Positions 1 to 11,120 of a stretch of 64,000 bases of DNA are shown in pieces. Numbering within the stretch: position 1 is the stretch's first letter; each line of letters begins with the position of its first letter. The stretch is from Ganoderma boninense. Lineage: Eukaryota; Basidiomycota; Agaricomycetes; Polyporales; Polyporaceae. Both the position numbers and the translations under genes were made by a program. Under the pieces are notes generated by a model. The model was given only the letters and a program-made list of their open reading frames with translations. It was not told the origin of the DNA and ran no database searches. The DNA is taken from NCBI GenBank assembly GCA_002900995.3, contig CM035307.1:4456632-4520631 (forward strand), written 5' to 3'.

Positions 1-291
1 GATTTAAGATATAGATGGAGGATGTGGGATATTCCCGAACGACGGCGACTGACCAGTATGTGTTGCCCTGACCAGAGATAGGAGGCTGGAAAGTGCCGAC
101 AACTGGCCGATTCGTAATGCACAGAAGCGAGAGGCTGGCGCTCTCAAACGGTAAAAAAAAACTGCATGATCAGCACATTGCTACTTCAGCCGATAACGTA
201 CACTGGTTATGTTATCCCGCACAATCAACCTTTGGAAGCTTCAGCAGTCGTCACCAGTACGAAATGTCGAGAAGGAACTTTGTTTCGTGTT

Positions 292-1707
292 TCAAGCATA
301 TGTCATCTCCGGGACCACCGTGTCCCCCGTTCCCCGCCTATCCTTCTCGCTCCCGGGGTCCTGTAAACGAGCCGTCAGCCACTCCGCAAAGACGCAGACG
401 CACGCGATGCCGGCACACACGTTGTAATGGGCAGCCCTGCTGGCCCTGATCCTTCTCACCAGCCACTCCGCAGACGTCATGCCGGGCTCGTACTTCCCTA
501 GGGGCGCCTTCGCCACGGCGTCGGCGATCGTCGCGCTCTTCTCGGCCTGGTGCCGCAGCTCGACGGTGTCGTTCGGCCGGGTGAAGTAGACGAGGGACCA
601 GCGCTCGTACTGCGCCTGGTCCTTCGGAGGCGGGCTATATGCGTGCTATTGTGAGTGGGGGTGGAGCGAAGCGGTGAGGTTATGGAGAGACTGACACGAC
701 ACGGTGGATGTTGGAGCGGAGGATGCCGCCGCTGAGGATGTTGAGGGCGTCCCCGACGTTGCAGATAGCATGTCCTGGAAGCGGCTATAGGGCCGAATGA
801 CGAATGTGAATATATGCATGCGCCCGGTCGAGACACGATAATTCCACACCTTTACATAGAACCACCTGTCGGAACCAGGGGGAAGTACTTGCAGCCCGCC
901 CAAGCGGTTGTGAAGGAATGACTAGTGGGATACATGAGAATGAGCCCGCGCGCTGCGTCCATGAACTCACCAGCGACCCGTAGTCCGTATGAGCCGACAG
1001 GAACAGCTTCTCCTCAGGCACAGGATGCGGGGGAGCACGGATCACGCGTGCGATGCACCCACTATGCTCGTGCGCCTTGTGAAACTCCGCCAAAGTGCCC
1101 TGAGGGAGGCCGAGCCTGTCGTTTAGGACGTCGATGAGGGAGTGGTTGATGGCGAGCGATTTCTCCACGAAGGGCTTGACGGTCGACTCCATATGCTCAG
1201 TCACGGTGTGTGGGTACGTGCGATGCACGATCGCTGGCCATGCGAGGACGTCGTCTTTGGAGACGTTGATGAACTCAGTGACGTCCCGACTCCCGCGCTG
1301 GTCGAGAACTTGTGATCCGGTTCCCTTGTAGCTGCAGACCAGGGGAGGTGTGAAAGAGGTTTGCATGGCTGATGCGTAGAAAAGCACTCACCCGAACGAA
1401 GCACCTTCCAGTCCTTGCTCGAACTTCTTCTTTTCCTCCAGAGGCAGCGACATCGTCTCGCGACCAATCTCAAACATGTCGTCTATCTCACCGACTCCAT
1501 GATTCTTGAGACTAGGCAAGGGGTGAACGCAAAACGGAGAGGACAGCCAGATGGCACGTACTACCAGAAACCCAACTCCGTTGCAGCCTTCCAAAGCTTA
1601 TCGATTTCGTCCTGGTCCCCAGCGTTGACGAGCTGGTAGTCGACAATCAGCAGCGGGTGAGTTGGGATGTCGTCTGGGAACGGCGGGTGAGTTGTGAGTG
1701 CGGGCAT
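292..1707 (-). CDS. 2-oxoglutarate/Fe(II) oxygenase, isopenicillin N synthase-like (paralogue 1)
   Basis: Soluble non-heme iron dioxygenase of the isopenicillin N synthase-like family; substrate unknown. Seven exons (1707-1562, 1511-1392, 1331-971, 921-850, 784-696, 634-421, 360-292) join in phase to 356 residues with GT-AG introns. The start is the ATG that opens MPALTTHPPFP, matched in both paralogues. The C-terminal double-stranded beta-helix carries the iron ligands: HTD in the block SAHTDYGSL and the distal His in PGHAICNVGD, followed by the IHRVV segment that normally holds the 2-oxoglutarate-binding Arg. A weak TATA-like GATAAATA lies about 43 bp upstream of the start. Exon sizes are nearly the same in the genes at 4239-5804 and 6957-8383, so the three are duplicates. 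The last intron could also be read through in frame, so the C-terminal 20-40 residues are the least certain part. The family is known for secondary metabolism and hormone-like oxidations; no pathway can be named here. Confidence 0.9.
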
Positions 1708-2527
1708 CTTGAGTGGAAGTGGAGGTTGGACTTGAACGACGCACCAAGGTATTTATCATCGTCCTCGACCTCTGCGGCTCCCCGCACGGTGAACTCAAAA
1801 AAAGTTCGAGCATCTCCTGACCTCAATAAGCTCCCCGGGGTGCTAGACCTAAGATTGGCGTACAGACTCCGAACACATATGCACGACATAAATGAGCAGC
1901 ATAGCTCGTGCACAACTGAACCTGCAGTAATCACGTTGAGGCACAGAAAAGTAAAGGATAGACTGAGTCGTGTCGAGGACAGAGACTAGTACTCGGAGCC
2001 GCCCGTACCGCGTTAATGGAGGGGCGGCCTCGGCTCGGCAACATCCGGCCAAGATATATTCATCTGTCTACGCCGTTTAATTTTTCAAGTCGCCCTATTC
2101 CTCGTCATTTCTAGCTCTTTACACCCTTCCAAGATACAGAAGGTACCATGCAATTAGCGTTTCAAAGTTTCAAGTGCGAACTCGTGCCTTTTATGGTAGT
2201 GGAAGAATTTGAAGTCTAACAACGACACTTTCCAGGTGAGTTACATTATATGCAGCTACAAACCCTTCAACAGGCTTCGTCCGCGCTAACAACATATACT
2301 TTGACGGTTATCCAATCAAGGGCTGGAGTTCATGGGACGAAATTGCTACCTGGCACCTCTGAAGTTCCTGCTTACACTGTTGAAGTCGTGGCTGACAGTC
2401 AGCCTCGGCCGGGCGATCGCATATAACCATGGCACAGACGGTCTACCTCTTGTCGGTACGCCCTCCTTCATCCTCCACGCATACCATACACCCAATCCAC
2501 CTCCCATCCCACTCGTTTTTCTTTTCA
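1708..2527. other. Intergenic region between oxygenase 1 and the Ser-rich membrane protein
   Basis: No convincing coding sequence. The last 80 bases before 2528 are pyrimidine-rich on the plus strand, as is common just upstream of basidiomycete start codons. The region therefore probably holds divergent promoters for the minus-strand oxygenase and the plus-strand membrane protein. Confidence 0.5.
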
Positions 2528-3823
2528 ATGGCCCCCTTCCTCTGGACCGAGAACAAGACCCGGTCCCTCGAACCCGGTTCGGCTGCCGTCGATCCTATGG
2601 CGCCTCAGCTTGTTGCGCTCGTCTGCGCCTCGGTGCTCATCTTTCTTGCATGTCTTAGTTCTGCAATTGTCCTGATCCATCGTCGCGGCCTCCGTCATCG
2701 TACCCAGGACACCCCAGAGGCTGAAGCAGAGGTCCAACTCCCGAAACCCGCCGCCTGCCGGTCAGACTCGGAGGAGAAAGACGATAGTGCCTCCGCGACC
2801 TCGTCAAGCTCCTGCAAATCCTCTGCTGTTTTGACCCTCCTTCCCACTACGGCCTCTCCGCGCTCTGGTTCGACTGCGGAAAAGCCCATCGAGAAGCTCA
2901 TAGCCAAGACGTCGGCAGCGCTCTCCAAGGTGGACAAGTACACCACCCTCCCTCTACGCCGAGCCCGCCAAGCTAGACAAGCACGGGCTTCACAGAAGAA
3001 CCTTGTCTTCGACTTCTTGACGCCTCTTTCGACATTCGACGCCGAGATCGTCAACTCGGAGGCGAACGGTGTTGCTAGCCGCCGTGTCGCGCACCAGCCT
3101 GAGCTCTCCATGAGGTCCACGTCCCTCACAGTCGGGATTGAAACGTCCCCTCGCTCGGAGCTTCTGGCTATCCCGCCCAGCACCAGCGGCCAATCTACGC
3201 TGCGTCCCTCCCCGACGGTCGTGTCCATGGAAGTCCGCCCGCTCCAGGCCGACGCCGCTGCTCTGCCAGACCCGGAAGGGATGTTCGTCTCTGGCTCTCT
3301 GCCGTCGTTCTCCAGCACCTCTTCCTTGTCTTCTGTCCGCCAGCTCGCGGGCGATAGTGATAGCCATGCACTATCGGAGCCCGGCGCTAGCGAGGCTGAC
3401 AGGCACTCGTACGCCAGTCTCGATTGCGAGACCCCACGCAGTAGGACTCGGACTCGCCTCGCGGGTGTCACGGAGAAGGGCTCGCCATGCTCTTCGACGG
3501 CCTCGCTCTCCACCATGATCGCCAAACGCGACAGCTCGTTCTCGTCTGACGCCGACACGGTCTGCGAGGTCGGGTTGGGTAGGATGTCGCTCGTCGTTCA
3601 GGCGTGCAAGGTCGACAACCCTGTCTCCCTCTCTGTGTCTGTGTCGGATCTCAGCTTGGACCTCACCAGCGACAGCGACAACGGCGACGATCATGAAGTC
3701 GTCAGCTCACGGCCCAACTCGGGCGCCGACGACCTCATCAGCCTGACGAGGTCCTCTGGTGGTGGCATGCAGTCCGAGGTTGGCACTCTCATGGCTGCCA
3801 CGTCTACCGAGTCTCACTTCTAG
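2528..3823 (+). CDS. Serine-rich single-pass membrane protein, function unknown
   Basis: Intronless reading frame of 431 residues when started at 2528 (MAPFLWTENK). An in-frame ATG at 2429 would add 33 residues, but these are His/Ser/Pro-rich and encoded by the CT-rich leader, so the later start is preferred. One clear membrane segment lies at about residues 27-49 (LVALVCASVLIFLACLSSAI), followed by basic residues (HRRGLRHR). This suggests an external N-terminus and a long cytoplasmic tail. The tail is low complexity, rich in Ser, Thr, Pro and Asp/Glu, and looks disordered. It has no catalytic motif I recognise. Similar single-TM, Ser-rich proteins are common as uncharacterised genes in Agaricomycetes. 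It sits between two oxygenase paralogues, but nothing links it to them functionally. Confidence 0.75.
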   Translation: MAPFLWTENKTRSLEPGSAAVDPMAPQLVALVCASVLIFLACLSSAIVLIHRRGLRHRTQDTPEAEAEVQLPKPAACRSDSEEKDDSASATSSSSCKSSAVLTLLPTTASPRSGSTAEKPIEKLIAKTSAALSKVDKYTTLPLRRARQARQARASQKNLVFDFLTPLSTFDAEIVNSEANGVASRRVAHQPELSMRSTSLTVGIETSPRSELLAIPPSTSGQSTLRPSPTVVSMEVRPLQADAAALPDPEGMFVSGSLPSFSSTSSLSSVRQLAGDSDSHALSEPGASEADRHSYASLDCETPRSRTRTRLAGVTEKGSPCSSTASLSTMIAKRDSSFSSDADTVCEVGLGRMSLVVQACKVDNPVSLSVSVSDLSLDLTSDSDNGDDHEVVSSRPNSGADDLISLTRSSGGGMQSEVGTLMAATSTESHF

Positions 3824-4238
3824 CGTGTCGCGCGCTTCTCTTGGATGGTTCTTCTTATGATATAACTGTGACTAACGACACCGCGATCTCTTTACCTTGG
3901 TATCCCCATGATCATCCTCGATTCCATACCTACTCTACCCTCGGTCTTGTTGCTGCTACATCCTCCGACGCTACCCCACAACTGACGGCTTCGTCCTCCA
4001 CCCCATCCTCGCACCGCATCTCTGTACTAGTGTCTCGTTGCCACATTGCCAGGTTTCGTTCGCGCGAGTCCCCGCTCGGTCTTTTGTACGCGTCCGCCAG
4101 CTGCAGACAGAAGCGCCAGTTTCGACATGCGCATGCATATGATATACATCCAACTCCCCAATGCCTCTCCAGCCCCACCGTCCGAGCCTCCTAAGTGTGA
4201 CCCCAGCCAGCCTCGTGCCATCACATTCAGAATCAGAA

Positions 4239-5804
4239 TCAGACGTAGCCCCGCTCCGGGATTGGCGTGTCCTCCGTGCCCCTGCGGTCCCGCCAGCTCT
4301 CCGCGCCCTGCACCACACGACCGTCCGTCAGCCACAACATGAAGCATCCCCCGCCCCGCCGCGGGACGCACACAGCGCACAGCAGACGGAGAGAGAAAGC
4401 GGGTGATGTCGACGGACGCACCTTGTACTGCGTGACGCGCTGCGCCCTTATCCTGCGCATGAGCCACTCCTCCGCCGTCACCCCCGGCGCGTACTTGCCC
4501 GCGGGCGCGCGCGAGACCGCGGCGGCGATGCGCGGGCTCTGGGCGCCGAGGTGGTGCAGCGTCGCGGTGTCGTTGGGCCGCGTGAAGAAGACGAGCGACC
4601 AGCGCTCGTGTTGCGCTTGGTCTTTGGGCGGGGGTCTGTGGAGGTGTCGTGTGTCGTGTGTTGTCAGTCAATACTCAATATTCAATGGGGAGAACGGGGC
4701 GAGGGGACAAACGAACACGACGCGGTGGATGTTGGAGCGGAGGATGCCGCCGCTGAAGATGTTGAGCGTGTCGCCGATGTTGCAGATCGCGTGGCCGGGG
4801 AGTGGCTGCATTGAAACACGAAACACATAAACCGCTCCGCGGGGTGCAATTGGGGACAGCGCGGTGCCGCGTACCTTGACGTAGAACCACCGATCGGAGC
4901 CGGGTGGAAGGACTTGCAAGCCCCCAAGGCGGTTATGGAGGAACGACTGGCGACGGAGTCGCGGCGAGGACAGTGAGTGTGAGTTCGTCCAAACTCGAGT
5001 CCAGGCCAGCTGTATCGCGTCGCTCACCAAAGACCCGAAGTCCGTGTGCGCAGTCAAGAACAGCTTCTCCTCGGGCCCAGCATGCGGCGGCGCGCGGATG
5101 ACGCGCGCTGTGCACCCGCTGTGCGCCTCCGGCCTGTGGAAGCCCGCCAAGGTGCCGGTCGGTAGCCCGAGCCGGTCGTTGAGGACGTCGATGAGGAAGT
5201 GGTTGATCGCGAGCGACTTCTGCACGAACGGCACGATCGTCGACGCCATGCGCGCGTTCACCGGCGCGGGGTACGTCCGGCGCGCGATCGCGGGCCATGC
5301 GAGCGCGTCGTCCTTGGACACGTTGACGAACTCAGTCACGTCGCGCGTGCCGCGCTCGTCCATGTACTGCACCCCTGCGCCCTTGTAGCTGTCGCCGCAG
5401 GGAAACGGGTTAGGGGCGTGATGCCGTGGGAGGTCCGCGAGATGATCAAGGCGGATGGGGGAGGGGCAGGACGCACCCGAAGGAGATGCCCTGGTCGCCT
5501 TGCTCGAACTTGAGCTTCTCGTCGAGGGGGAGGGCGATCGTCTCTCGGCCCATGTCGAACATCTCGCCGACCTCGTCGTCGACGCCGTGGTTCTTCAAGC
5601 TGCATGCTTGTCAGGCCCTGGGCCTGCAGAGGGTGAGCAACAAGGGAAGCGTGCGTACTACCAGAATCCCAGCTCTGTCGCAGCTTTCCAGAGCTTTTCG
5701 ATTTCATCTTCGTCTCCTTCCTGAGAAGCTGGTAGTCTAGCACAACGAGAGAGTGGAGTGGGTACGTCCTCTGGGAATTCGGGGAAGTTCGTCAGTCCGG
5801 GCAT
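4239..5804 (-). CDS. 2-oxoglutarate/Fe(II) oxygenase, isopenicillin N synthase-like (paralogue 2)
   Basis: Second copy of the non-heme iron dioxygenase. Exons 5804-5659, 5599-5477, 5388-5028, 4946-4875, 4805-4717, 4635-4422 and 4307-4239 join in phase to 357 residues. Iron ligands are present (HTD in TAHTDFGSL; His in PGHAICNIGD). A TATA-like TTATAT lies on the minus strand at about 5858-5864, roughly 60 bp upstream. Oddity: in exon 1 about 16 codons after PEDVPT read as an unrelated peptide (LSRCARLPAS), whereas the family-typical strand ending in LDY is found in the neighbouring frame of the same bases. The reading frame is regained at GDEDEIEKLW. This is what two compensating small indels would produce; overall length is unchanged and no stop is introduced. 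The enzyme may therefore have an altered N-terminal strand, or the sequence may hold errors. Confidence 0.88.
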
Positions 5805-6956
5805 GTTATGAGGAGGAGTGGGTGTTGCGGTGGCTTCCACGATGCTTACCCCCTGAACATATAACCTCCACAGACAATCCACAGATGCAGCCTGGGACTC
5901 CTGGCGGAAGGCGGCTCACCGTGCCCTAATCTTGGCTCTCGCTATCACTGTGAGGTTCGTGCCCATGACCGAATTGCTACCGCAGCCCCAAACTCTAACT
6001 CTAACGCTTTCCGCTTACCTACAGGGGTGCTCATCCTGGAGGACATGAAAGTATGTTGTTGGACAGTGCGCGGAAGCGCCACCAATCGCATGGTTACCAC
6101 GTGGCGCGGTGGTGGCGCGCGACTACTCACGGAGTTGGTCACAGATCAGCAAGTCCTACTCCCAACACTCCAATGCTGCAGACTCTGATGGTCCACAGCC
6201 CATGATATTCGGTCCATATCAGTCCGTATGTTCATTCTTTCGGCATAGATACTAATTGTTTCTCATTTTCTTCGCCTGTAAGTAGTACCACAATGGCATT
6301 CCTGGGCCAATGGCACTCCTTCCCGTTGCTCCCTTCTTCCAGCAGTTGTGGGACTTTCGACTCGGTCGCCTCTCCCCGTCAAATCTGATCACATGTCGAC
6401 TGAAGAAAGTTCGAATGGACAACAAGGTGAGCTTTGATGCTGCGTCTCATCAGAACTGCCAGGTAGATGGTGCAGATGACGATTACATGACACATTGACC
6501 GTGTCTTTCTACCATGAATGGCACTGATCTGCCACGATGCTGCGAATCGGATCGTCATTGGCGTCTCCGATCCTCTCTTCCGCCTTCTTCCGCTCGGCAT
6601 TCGAAGTGCAACTCGGAGCAGAGCTCATCGTTCTGAACAGACCCGAGGGATGGAGCGCTCCGTGAGTAAGTTCAGTGCTTGCCGAAGCGCGACCCATCCT
6701 CGTGATGTCATGACGGCGGCAGTCGGTACTGTCGCGGCACTGTACCTCAGAGAGCACGTTTGGATTGCCATGGGATTGAAGAAGCAATGGTCGCGCGAAG
6801 CATGCGGAGGTTCTTAAATTATGGAATGGGTTTCGTACATCCCGGCGGTCGAGGATCCCCTGGAAATCCCTATATAACAGGGGCTCATCAGACCATGATC
6901 CCATCACTCCCGCTCCAGTTCTTACTCCGTCGAACTCACCGACGTGCTATACCACT
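5805..6956. promoter_or_regulatory. Divergent promoter region between oxygenase paralogues 2 and 3
   Basis: This 1.15-kb spacer separates the start codons of two head-to-head paralogous oxygenases, so it must contain both promoters. TATA-like elements are seen about 60 bp upstream of the minus-strand gene and 86 bp upstream of the plus-strand gene. No coding exon could be supported inside it. Confidence 0.55.
6871..6877 (+). promoter_or_regulatory. TATA box of oxygenase paralogue 3
   Basis: TATATAA lies 80 bp upstream of the ATG at 6957, on the same strand and in a non-coding region. Confidence 0.55.
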
Positions 6957-8383
6957 ATGCCAGGACTACTCTCTCTCCCACCATTCCCTGAGGACGTCCC
7001 AACGCACCCTCTGCTCGTCATCGACTACGAGCTGATCAAGAAGCGCGACCAAGCTGAGATTGGCAAGCTTTGGACGGCCGCGACCGAGCTTGGCTTCTGG
7101 TAGTACGTAGGCGATCTGTCAACCTCTCACAAAGGGAAGCTGACAACGTTGTGTTTCCTCAGTCTGAAGAACCATGGGGCGGACGACGACGTCAACGAGA
7201 TGTTCGAGATGGGTGCGGAGACGATGCGCCTCCCGCTCGATGAGAAGATGAAGTACGAGCAAGGGGATGCGGGGATCTCATTCGGGTGCGTACTCATCCC
7301 TATCCCCGCTTCTGTCTCTGCTAACGTCCCCCATTATCGCTGATTCATGGCTGCAGGTACAAGGCGGCTGGGGCGAACGCCACGGACGAGACCGGAGCGC
7401 TCGATACGGTAGAATTCATCAACGTCTCCAAAGACGACGCGCTCGCCTGGCCAGGAAAGGTCCACCGCGAGTACCCCTCGACCGTGAACGCGCGAATGGA
7501 GTCCACCATTAAACCGTTCATCGAGAAGTCGCTCGCCGTGAACAACACCCTCCTAGCCGTGCTGAACGATAAGCTGGGGCTTCCGGAAGGCGCGCTTGCG
7601 CGTCGCCATCCGCGCGAGGAGCCGAGCGGGAGCGAGTCGCGCTGCATCAAGAATCCACCACGCCCGAACGGCATATCCGAGGAGCAGGCAGCGATCGGTG
7701 CACATACGGACTTCGGCTCTCTGGTACGCTTCATCGTCTTTGTCAAGCGAGGGAGCGTTGCCTGACAGTGGTATGCAGTCATTCCTGCATAACCGCCTCG
7801 GCGGGCTCCAGGTAATGGTACCACGGACGGAGCAGTGGCAGTACATCCGGGTACGATCCGCTTTCCCCACCTCTGAAACCCTACGTCGAGGCTAAAAACG
7901 GCACCATACAGCCTGTACCCGGCCATGCGATCTGCAACGTCGGAGACGCTCTGGCGATCTTCAGTGGCGGCATCCTCCGGTCAAACCTCCACCGCGTAGT
8001 GTAGGACTGAACTTCTTTCTGGGTCCTTCATCCGGTGGCTGACTTGGCCATGTTGACAGCCCTCCACCGAAAGAACAAGGCAAATTCGAACGCTGGTCCC
8101 TAGTCTTCTTCACGCGGCCCGGAAACTCGATGATCCTCCGGCCCCTGTCCGACGAGAGCTCCATCATCGCAGAGGCAGTCGCTCAGCTCCCAGAGGACAA
8201 GTACAATACTGGGTCGACTTCCCTTGACTGGTTCACGCGCCGGATCAAGAACCAGCGGGTCAAGAACCGGACGGTATGCTGTTTTTGAAGTTGGACAGAC
8301 TCGTAAACAAGCTCATCGTCACACAGGGTCCGGAGACCTGGAGGGCTAGCCGTGGAACAGAGCATCGCCCCTCAGCAGCATAG
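6957..8383 (+). CDS. 2-oxoglutarate/Fe(II) oxygenase, isopenicillin N synthase-like (paralogue 3)
   Basis: Third copy, on the opposite strand. Exons 6957-7102, 7163-7285, 7357-7723, 7779-7850, 7912-8000, 8060-8273 and 8327-8383 give 355 residues. The N-terminal block reads LPPFPEDVPTHPLLVIDYEL, the intact form of the segment that is out of frame in paralogue 2. Iron ligands are HTD in GAHTDFGSL and the His in PGHAICNVGD, and the NLHRVV block follows. The C-terminus is 4 codons shorter than in the other copies and lacks the PxPERGYV-like end. The middle (ALARRHPREEPSGSESR) is more divergent than in copies 1 and 2, which resemble each other more closely. This suggests copies 1 and 2 are the younger pair. 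Substrate unknown. Confidence 0.9.
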
Positions 8384-8509
8384 GAAGGCACTGGCGACTC
8401 ATACGTTGTTACGAGCGTACACAGCCTGAATCACATGAGAAAGTAAGGGACAGGAAGTGTACAAGTATGCTGCTCTTGAATATATCGCGAGCTGGCTATC
8501 ACCGTCTTT

Positions 8510-8760
8510 ATGGCTTCTCCTCTGACCCAATTTCGACCCTAACCGTCCCCTGCGTCCGATGGTCCTACAGAGCGAATGCGCACAGGGCACCCACCTCGAT
8601 TTCCTCAAGTCGGAACACTTCACCGGGCTATGGCTCATCATCCTGACGCCGCATGGTCACTTAGAAGTACTAGAGTGCCGGAGTCACGGAATCTGGTGTC
8701 GCGAAGGAGCGCAGCATGTCCGTGACCGCGTCCTAGAAGCAAAACAAGGTGACGATTAGT
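8510..8760 (-). pseudogene. Decayed copy of the last exon of the F-box-like gene
   Basis: Read on the minus strand, a splice acceptor (CTAG) at about 8733 is followed by DAVTDMLRSFATPDSVT. This parallels DAIIVMLRSFSTLESIT at the start of the last exon of the gene at 11121-12586. The similarity continues at DNA level to a shared tract near 8515-8540 (TCTGACCC-ATTTCGACC), which matches about 11130-11160. Stops and indels break the frame within 20 codons and no upstream exons are found nearby. It is a partial duplication or a remnant of a second F-box-like gene. Confidence 0.65.
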
Positions 8761-9155
8761 CCTAATCCTCTTGCATAGAGGCTTGAACTCGAACGCTGAT
8801 CAAGACAACTCTGGTGTCATATATATTTATACAGGCTGTTATCAAGGCGTCAGCTTAAGGCCTGTGAACACGGCCTCCAGACGTCTACAGTGGGACAAGA
8901 TCGATACGGAACGCGCACCGCAGGAGGTAATTGTAACGGTGTAGACGGACTCGCATGTGTCTGCTTCATTTTCAACTTTCAATGATTGTTGCTCAATGTT
9001 TTGGTTTTCTGCACACTGGCAGCGCATGCGATTCACAATCTATTATGTATGATCTAGATTCAAGTGGCTCCAGGAGACAACCTCGCCACCAGAGGCCACC
9101 AGGACAAGGGAGTAGAACATTTTGTCCTGGCGCCTGCTGCTTGTCGCCCCAAGGG

Positions 9156-9163
9156 TATAAAAA
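9156..9163 (+). promoter_or_regulatory. TATA box of the WD40 gene
   Basis: TATAAAAA lies about 210 bp upstream of the first ATG of the WD40 gene. It would give a leader of roughly 180 nt. Confidence 0.45.
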
Positions 9164-9369
9164 CAAGTTGCCCCGTACTGGTGTTGTCAATTCAGTTCCG
9201 TTTTGGTCCCAATAGCCCCGCCACACGCACCATCCATCATTCCGCCACGCCGTCACAGGCCGCCACTCCGCCACCGCCACGGCTGCTCGCTTTTAAATAC
9301 CGCGCATACCCTGCCAAGGCTTCCTCCCTCTCGTCCAAGGAACTTTTGCTGGAAACGTTGCCTCCTCAG

Positions 9370-10747
9370 ATGATGTTCATGGATGATAACAGAGAAGGTA
9401 CGGTGGTCGTGTTTCTGTTTTATACACGTTCTGCTGACGAGTAATTGACACTATGTCTAATTGCCTGCCTTGCCATAGCCGAACGGACTGATGAGCTACC
9501 TGAAGGCGACGCATTCGAGAACAAGGGTAGGCCCGTTTTGCTGATAAGGAAGGATCTTCGTTGACGTTGTGGCGATAGCTGCAGAACAACAAAAAGACGA
9601 TGTGGACACCTCAGGAGACCCACAGCCTGGACCCAGTCAACCCCAAGAAGAAGAGAAGACGATGACTCGCGCGGATTACCCGGAATACAAGGCGAGGCCT
9701 CTGTCATCTTGCAGGGTCACACAGGCGGCGTCACCTGTGTCGCATTCTCCCCTGACGGCCGCTATCTGGCGAGTGGCTCTGAAGACACGACGGTCATCCT
9801 CCGTGACGGCACGACTGGCGTTGTGATCCAGACGTTGACGGACCACGAGGATCATGCGGTGTGGTCTCTGGCGTTCTCCCCGGACAGCACCCGCATGTGC
9901 ACTGGCGCGAACGACGGCATGGCGCTCGTGTGGGACCTGGAGAACACCTCGGTAGTCGCCGTGCTCGATGGCCACACGCGCGTCGTGCAAGCCATCGCGT
10001 ACTCTCCCGACGGCCAGAAGATCGTGACGTGCTCCGTCGACTTCAGCGTCCGGATCTGGGACGCGATGAGCGGCACCATGCTGCACAAGATGGACGACCA
10101 CGGGGCGGTCGTCATGTCCGCCGTGTTCTCGCCTGACGGGAAGTGGGTGGCGTCGTGCGGGGCGGACTACACGGCGAAGATCTGGCACGCAGACACGGGC
10201 GCGCTGCTGCACTCGCTGGACGTGCACACGGGCGTGGTGTGGTCGGTCGCGTTCTCGCATGACAGCCGGCGGCTGGTGACGGGGTCGGACGACATGACGA
10301 GCCGAATCTGGCGGGTGGAGACGGGGGAGGAGCTGGTGATCCTACACGAGCACCAGGGCCCGGTGTGGTGCGTCGCGTTCTCGCCCGACGGCAAGTACGT
10401 GATGTCGGCGTCGAACGACGCGACGATCAAGGTGTGCGACTCGTACACGAGCGAGAAGCCTGGTGCAGGCGTTCGAGCGGCACGACACGCTGGTGAACGC
10501 GGCCGTGTTCTCGCCCGACGGGCGGTGGATCGCGTCGAGCGTGGGCGACAACGCGGTGATGGTGTGGAACGTGAAGACGGGCCGGAACCTGCCTGTGATG
10601 CGGGGCCACCTGGACAAGGTGGCCGGGCTGCAGTTCTCGCCGGAGGGCGACAGGCTGGTGTCGTGCTCGGACGATGGGACTCTTCGTATCTGGACTCTGC
10701 CGGACGACATCGACACGGAAGACGTACCGGAAGAGGTCGCGGTGTAG
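9370..10747 (+). CDS. WD40-repeat beta-propeller protein, reading frame interrupted by two small indels
   Basis: Likely a scaffold protein with eight WD40 repeats; partner unknown. Small 5' exons 9370-9397 and 9479-9526 encode MMFMDDNRE and an acidic segment. Exon 3 starts at 9579, is rich in Gln, Glu and Asp, and leads into the repeats. Repeats are about 42 residues long, each with the FSPDG and SxDxxxxIW-type strands, beginning near 9709 (LQGHTGGVT), 9841, 9967, 10093, 10219, 10345, 10475 and 10600. Two breaks are seen. Near 9694 the acidic N-terminal frame and the repeat frame differ by one base. Near 10459, between repeats 6 and 7, one extra base shifts the frame (SEK to LVQAF). Repeat 6 also has Cys where the WD Trp is expected (KVCDSY). 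With both breaks real, no full-length propeller would be made. The gene ends at the stop at 10745-10747. Confidence 0.75.
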
Positions 10748-11120
10748 TCCCAGCAATAGATTTCTAGTGCTCGTCATGGATTCGCGTGCGCCTGTTTCGT
10801 GCGTTTTGCATCGATGTTACTTTGGATGACAACGACCCTATGTTTTCGTGTTCTGTCTTGAATGTGATTCATAACCTTGATCGGATTCGGGGTCGCCATC
10901 ACAGTTTGCCTTCCACCTTTCAACGGTTTCCGCCTCATTCTTGAGTCTCGTTGAACTTCTTACCAGCCCTTAACCTCATTACTCACCACATATTCTAGGA
11001 CGTCATAAGGGACATGCTGCCCTCCATTTTCGACGCTCGAGTATCCCACTCTGGAACGATTCCGAGAGAAGTGGTTTGCGTAGAGGTAATAAACCGTTAT
11101 GCTTGTCTCGAATACATCCT
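10748..11120. other. Intergenic region between convergent WD40 and F-box-like genes
   Basis: Convergent 3' flanks. No coding sequence is supported. The right part shares short stretches with 8400-8510, so the duplication that left the F-box fragment at 8.5 kb probably included downstream flank. Confidence 0.4.

Noticed and set aside
2695..3558. Long minus-strand open frame opposite the Ser-rich membrane protein
   Set aside because: It is the antisense of a GC- and Ser-rich coding sequence. It has no motifs, and the plus strand has a membrane segment and a leader.
9676..10777. Minus-strand frames across the WD40 repeats
   Set aside because: Regular antisense pattern of the repeats. The sense strand shows eight WD40 units.
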